Shown one piece after another: positions 59,199 to 64,000 of a DNA stretch of 64,000 nt (positions are counted from its first letter, which is position 1; every line of letters starts with the position of its first letter). A program made the translations under genes and the position numbers. The notes beneath the pieces are model-generated. The model ran no database searches. It had not been told where the DNA came from and was given only the letters and a program-made list of their open reading frames with translations. The stretch comes from Pelecanus crispus (taxonomy: Eukaryota > Chordata > Aves > Pelecaniformes > Pelecanidae), in the NCBI RefSeq assembly GCF_030463565.1, contig NC_134643.1, positions 122,370,309 through 122,434,308 of the forward strand, in the 5' to 3' direction.

Positions 59199-60528
59199 GT
59201 TCATATGTGGGACTGGCAGCGTAAGAAAGACTTAAACTTTTTTATTATGAAAGTCACAGCCTAAGGAAGACAGTGTGACTTTGGGACCTTTGTCTTCATG
59301 TTTCCAAATCTGTGCTTTGTTAGTGAAAAGTTACATACCCTCTCTGCTGCAAACTATTGGAAGTTAAAAGACAATTGACTCCTCATACCTTACATCGTTT
59401 TGACTGGTTTTTCATCATAGGATAAAAAGAATACCATCTGTCCAAAGAGGTACACTTTATATACTTGAACCTGATAACCTCAGCAAAAGTCTGCTCTGCA
59501 CAAGAAGGTTTGTTTTGAATGCCAGTGTGTACTGTGACAGAAGCCTTAACTTCCAATACTGAATCTTACGATGTTTACACAGGCAGAAGGAAATTGATGT
59601 TGGATACAATTGTAAGAACTTTTTTGACATTCTTTTCCAGCCCCCTCAGGGGCAGTGCATTTTGGCTCAGCAGGTCCAGAGCAACAGACACAGAGAGACC
59701 AACAGTAGCCTCGGTGAGGTGGCTCCTCTGAGCATCCTTGTAGAATTCCTTGTGGCCATAGCTGGGGGATGCTCCCAGTGCCCACTCGCTTGTTTGTGTG
59801 TCTGTGTCCCTGCATCAGGGTGCTCTTCTCTCACAGCACTCAGTAACAGGGGCAAGTATGGGGAGGGGAAACGGCAGGGAGGAGGCTCACTTCACTTTAC
59901 TACAAAGAAAATTTCATAGTGGAAGCTCTTTGTAAATAGAGGTTGGGTCAAATTGTTTTGCACTGCGTTTAGGATAAAAAGCAACAAACATCCAAGCCAG
60001 ATGTCCAAACTGCAAGGAGAAACTAAAGAATACTGTTCTTTTAAATGACAAGGCATTTTAAGAGGCATATTCTTGATTATATTTTTTTCCTCATGGCTAC
60101 ATAACCAGAAGTGTAAAATATTTACTTCTAATTGAATTAAATTTAGAAACGTGAATCTCTCTTAACAAGGAGGAAACTTATTTCTGTAATTAGAAGGACC
60201 CAAGCTGAATTTAGAAAATGCCTTTTAACAGAATGGTGAGAGTGCTTTTTCAGCTCGGTCTTACTTTGCCAACAGACTTTTCCTTGTGCAAATTATAAGG
60301 ATATGCTGCAATAGTGTTTCAATTTGCATACCACTTTCTCATGAAGTACTTTAAAAAAGTAGCTTATTTTTTATGAAGAAACTGATTTAGAGTAAACTGT
60401 TTTTGAGCTTCATGTGGGCTGTTTATTGTAACAAGCAACTGCTGGTGTTTATATATAATTGTTTTTTTTATTTTGAAGATGTGATCTAATTTTATAAAAT
60501 TTATGTCCCTGTGTTCATTGAAGAACAT

Positions 60529-60534
60529 AATAAA
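60529..60534 (+). terminator. IFNAR1: Distal poly(A) signal AATAAA, IFNAR1
   Basis: AATAAATTTTGC, followed by TTGGTTCCATGTGTTTTTG, a GT-rich downstream element; about 1.35 kb after the stop. Likely the main site. Confidence 0.65.
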
Positions 60535-60625
60535 TTTTGCACATTTACATCTTTATCCCTTTCTTGGTTCCATGTGTTTTTGACATAGCGACATTGAAGC
60601 TACACCATGGATACTCAGGAAGTTC

Positions 60626-61232
60626 CCATGTGTGCTGGTTCTGGCTGGGGCAGAGTTAATTTTCTTTATAGTAGCTAGTATGGGGCTATGTTTTGGATGT
60701 GTGCTGGAAACAGTGTTGATAACACAGGGATGTTTTTGTTAACTGCTGAGCAGTGCTTACACAGAGTCAAGGCCTTTTCTGCTCCTCACTGGACCTGCCA
60801 GCGAGGAGGCTGGGGGTGTGCAAGGAGTTGGGAGGGGACACAGCCAGGACAGCTGACCCCAATGACCAAAGGGGTATTCCACACCATATGATGTCATGCT
60901 CAGCATATAAAGCTGGGGGAAGAAGAAGGAAGCGGGGGATGTTCAGAGTGATGGCATTTTGTCTTCCCAAGTAACTGTTAGGCGTGATGGAGCCCTGCTT
61001 TCCTGGGGATGGCTGAACACCTGCCTGCTGTTGGGAAGTAGTGAATGAATTTGTTGTTTTGCTTTGCTTGTGCATGCAGCTTTTGCTTTACCTATTAAAC
61101 TGTGTTTATCTCAACCCACAAGTTTTCTCACTTTTACCCTTCCGATTCTCTCCCCTATCCCACTGCGGGGGGCAGTGAGCGAGTGGCTGGCTGGTGCTTA
61201 GTTGCTGGCTGGGCTTAAACCACGACACCATG
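60626..61232 (+). mobile_element. Solo ERV LTR downstream of IFNAR1 with duplication CCATG
   Basis: LTR 60631-61227 (597 bp) starts TGTGCTGGTTCTGGCTGGG and ends AAACCACGACA. A perfect 5-bp duplication CCATG lies at 60626-60630 and 61228-61232. It has TATAAA at 60906-60911 and TGATGTCA at 60889-60896. Its middle differs from the LTRs at 16148 and 56287, so it belongs to a related subfamily. Confidence 0.93.
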
Positions 61233-63366
61233 AGTCTTCAGTTATTGTCCTTCCTAAAAAACCCAATGTGAAGGAATATAATACACAAATTTGATTAGGG
61301 CTTACGTTGGGAGTGTTGCATGATTTGGACAAATCAGAAAGAAAGTGCTAATTCATTTTCTGAATCGGGGCTTAAAATGAGAACACTGAACATGAGCATT
61401 CCAGTCATTGTGGTCTTTAAATAGCTGTGGTAAATAGCTTCTGCCTCTGAATTCTTGCGAGATACTTAAACAAAAGACAGTATGAATTTGTCTGTATTTG
61501 TGTGGTCTCTTCAGTTTAATCTAAGTTTGCTGTGAGGATGCAACTTGTTTGTGCAAATGTTCCTCTTACTGATTTATGCTGTAGCTGGCCTTCCTGGATG
61601 TTTTTTCTCCTGGGCAACTTCAATTGTAGTCTGTTTTTCTTGTTTGTGACCTACATCTATGGTAGAGTTCGAGGACATATTTTCCTTTGGGGGATTTTTC
61701 AAAAGTGAAGCTATTCTAAAAACCTTTATTGAAGTAAGGTGTGGTGGTTTTGGGGTTCTGTTTTGTTTTGTTCCTTGCTCATCTAGGGCAAATGTTTCAT
61801 CTGATATTTCAGCAGCTAACTGTGAGCTATTATTTTGATAACCGTTTCCTGTGGCGCAGGATTTTATTTGCCTCCTGGAGTTTCAGTGCTCTGGAAGAAA
61901 GCTATTTAATGTGAAGGATTTCACTGTCAGCTTTCAAATGACGGCAAAGCAGTCTACAGTGAATGTTTCTGAAATAGGCAGAATTCATAATTTGCAGGCA
62001 AACCACGTTTTTCTTCAGAACGTAGAACCAAATGAGCAGTAACGAATATATATGTATGCTTGAAGTTTGGTTATAAGAAGGGTTACAGAAAATCTCGTAT
62101 CAGTTCTTTTCAATGTTGCCAGAAGCAAAACCAGAACTGTAAGATGGAAATACTCATTCTATTTATACAATATCTAATACTTAAACTGGAAAATTAAGTT
62201 CCTAAATACCTGAGGCAATCTCATTCTGACATGCTTCAGATGTATCCAGAAATACTAGAAAAATAATTTGACAGAACTTTTACAGTTCACCTTCTAAGAG
62301 CGGTTTATTACAGTGCATAAAGGAACTTTGTTTGAATGTCTTTTTTCCATTTCCGAAGTCTTTTTAAAGAATAAGACTTTTGAGGAATTTTTCTTTTTCC
62401 TTGTTCAAAATATTTCTAACAATAGAAAGCTAATCTTTATTATGTGGTATGGAAGAAGTTGTGAGGAGGAACTAACTATATTTGACTCTCTTCACTGAAA
62501 TTATTCAGTGGGATGAGATACAGCCCTGTTAATAATCGAATACTTTCAACTGGGCAATGTAGAGTTGGATTTGTCAGTATTGATGGTAAAAATCACAAGC
62601 AAGTTAATCGAACCCAATGTTTTGGAAACTAGAAGCACTTAACTGGTGTTGATATTGTGGAAGACATGTAACGTAATCAGCTTTTAGACTCAGTGAAGGG
62701 GAGGGGTGATGAAGCAGAGGTTTCTTCTCATGGGATTGTTAGTTGAAAGGAAACCAGCATCTGGTAATGATTTTCCATATTGGGTCACAGATGCTGTGGC
62801 TTTCCCATGACTTCTGCTTTTGGAATGGATTTTGTTATTAGGATTGTTTATATATATATTATTTCAGAGTCACGTGCTTGATGTTGAAGCCTGGCTAAGA
62901 ACGTACAGGTAAAAATACAGTCAGTAGAGAACCCCTTCGGTGGTAAATCTTTATGGGATATTGGATCATTTCTGTAGGGATGCTTTACTGAATTATAATT
63001 GTGCGGTGCCATTAGCACCTGACTGTACTTTGTACTGAAGTACTTGGCATATTTATAAGTGCTATGTACTGCTGTTTGACATTGGGACTTTATTTCAAAT
63101 TAAAAAAAATGAAGATTATTTCTCACCTTACTAGGAATTTCAATGTCTTTTGGGTAGGCGGAAGCAGAGGAGGAATTGCAGTCGATGGCAATGTTCTATT
63201 CTTCCTATCAGTACAAGGTTCTTTTGAATGCATGCCAGTGATGATTTTCACTTAAGATGAAATTCATAGGTACAGTAGTACCTGGTAATGGATAATTTGA
63301 TGTAAATGAAGAAATGTAGGTAAGTCTTGGGGCGTACACGCCTTTCTTAGGGATAGATGACTTTAT
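61233..63366. other. Intergenic DNA downstream of IFNAR1
   Basis: IFNGR2 is expected next in the conserved cluster, but no CpG island or signal-peptide exon is seen. A 63-codon open stretch at 61851-62042 has no ATG start and no recognisable match. Confidence 0.5.
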
Positions 63367-63930
63367 GATCTACTTTTACTTAGTGCTGGTGAGGCCACAC
63401 CTGGAGCGCTGTGTCCAGTTCTGGGCTCCCCAGTACAAGAGAGGCATGGACACGCTGGAGGGAGTCCAGCGAAGGGCCACAAAGACGATGCAGGGACTGG
63501 AGCATCTCTCCTATGAGGAAGGGCTGGGAGAGCTGGGGCTCTTCAGTCTGGAGAAGAGACAGCTCGGGCGGGTCTCACCAGCGTACATAAGTGTGTATAC
63601 AGTGTATATAAGGGAGGGTGCAGAGAGGACAGAGCCAGGCTCTTTCCAGTGGTGCCCAGTGGCAGGACCAGAGGCGATGGGCACAAACTGGAACACAGGA
63701 GGCTCCCTCTGAACATCAGGAAACACTTTTTCTGCTGTGAGGGTGGCCGAGCACTGGCACAGGTTGCCCAAGGAGGCTGTGGAGTCTCCATCCCCGGAGA
63801 TATTCAAAAGCCGCCTGGACACGGTCCTGGGCAACCAGCTCTGGGTGGCCCTGCTTGAGCAGGGGGTTGGACCAGATGCCCTCCAGAGGTGCCTTCCAAC
63901 CCCAGCCAGTCTGCCAGTCTGTGACTCTCT
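63367..63930 (+). mobile_element. CR1 LINE 3' fragment near right edge
   Basis: GTGCTGGTGAGGCCACACCTG, TCCTATGAGGAAGGGCTGGG, GAGCACTGGCACAGGTTGCCC and CTTGAGCAGGGGGTTGGACC mark a CR1 of yet another subfamily. The frame is broken around 63580-63650. The octamer tail is eroded. Confidence 0.92.
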
Positions 63931-64000
63931 CTTTTTGGACAGTACTGCAAAACATTTAAGACAGGAACTAAGCCACTTTTTGTTCTGGGTTTCTTGGGGT

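Larger units (their letters stand above)
59183..60550 (+). other. IFNAR1: IFNAR1 3'UTR
   Basis: From the TAA to the distal poly(A) signal. A GC-rich segment at about 59635-59890 stands out from the A/T-rich remainder and could be an inserted element that I do not recognise. Confidence 0.65.

Noticed and set aside
61851-62042. 63-codon frame as a possible exon of the next gene
   Set aside because: It has no ATG, and although an AG precedes it, it ends in a stop and resembles no CRF2 exon; it does not match an IFNGR2 first exon.

Overview
This is avian genomic DNA carrying three complete or nearly complete class II cytokine receptor (CRF2) genes, all on the + strand: IFNAR2 (5' end missing), IL10RB and IFNAR1. 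The order matches the conserved amniote cluster IFNAR2-IL10RB-IFNAR1-IFNGR2; IFNGR2 is not reached. A bird is indicated by the many CR1 LINE copies ending in the 8-bp ATTCTATG-type tail and by solo LTRs of a family I associate from memory with many neoavian genomes. The species cannot be named from the sequence alone.

Layout: 1-1633 is IFNAR2 intron or upstream sequence with no recognisable exon. IFNAR2 exons lie in 1634-9967. A 1.85-kb gap with an A/T-only tract leads to the IL10RB CpG island. IL10RB spans 11820-25690 in seven exons; its intron 3 holds a solo LTR split by a CR1 insertion. About 10 kb of repeat-rich intergenic DNA follows, including a CpG-rich ERV-type LTR on the minus strand. 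The IFNAR1 CpG island and exon 1 are near 36.4 kb, and IFNAR1 ends at 59182 after eleven exons. Intron 9 of IFNAR1 contains an antisense CR1 and a sense solo LTR. A third solo LTR lies just past the IFNAR1 3'UTR, and another CR1 sits near the right edge.

Exons were assembled by hand from splice sites, reading phase and recognisable CRF2 protein sequence. All three genes share the CRF2 phase pattern: 1 after the signal-peptide part, then 2 or its equivalent, 1, 0, 1, 0. Predicted lengths are 343 aa (IL10RB) and 572 aa (IFNAR1); the visible part of IFNAR2 is 492 codons plus stop.

Function (established for the families): IFNAR1 with IFNAR2 forms the type I interferon receptor, signalling through TYK2/JAK1 to STAT1/STAT2. 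IL10RB is the shared second chain for IL-10, IL-22, IL-26 and IFN-lambda receptors. The window therefore holds most of the antiviral/IL-10 receptor module.

The observation most worth following is a roughly 80-bp tandem duplication that copies the 3' splice site and first codons of the IFNAR1 transmembrane exon. The upstream copy runs into a stop, so its use would truncate the receptor inside the membrane segment. The intron just before it carries a sense LTR and an open read-through tail after exon 9, which gives a second possible route to a soluble or decoy IFNAR1. No operon, CRISPR, tRNA or rRNA was seen.
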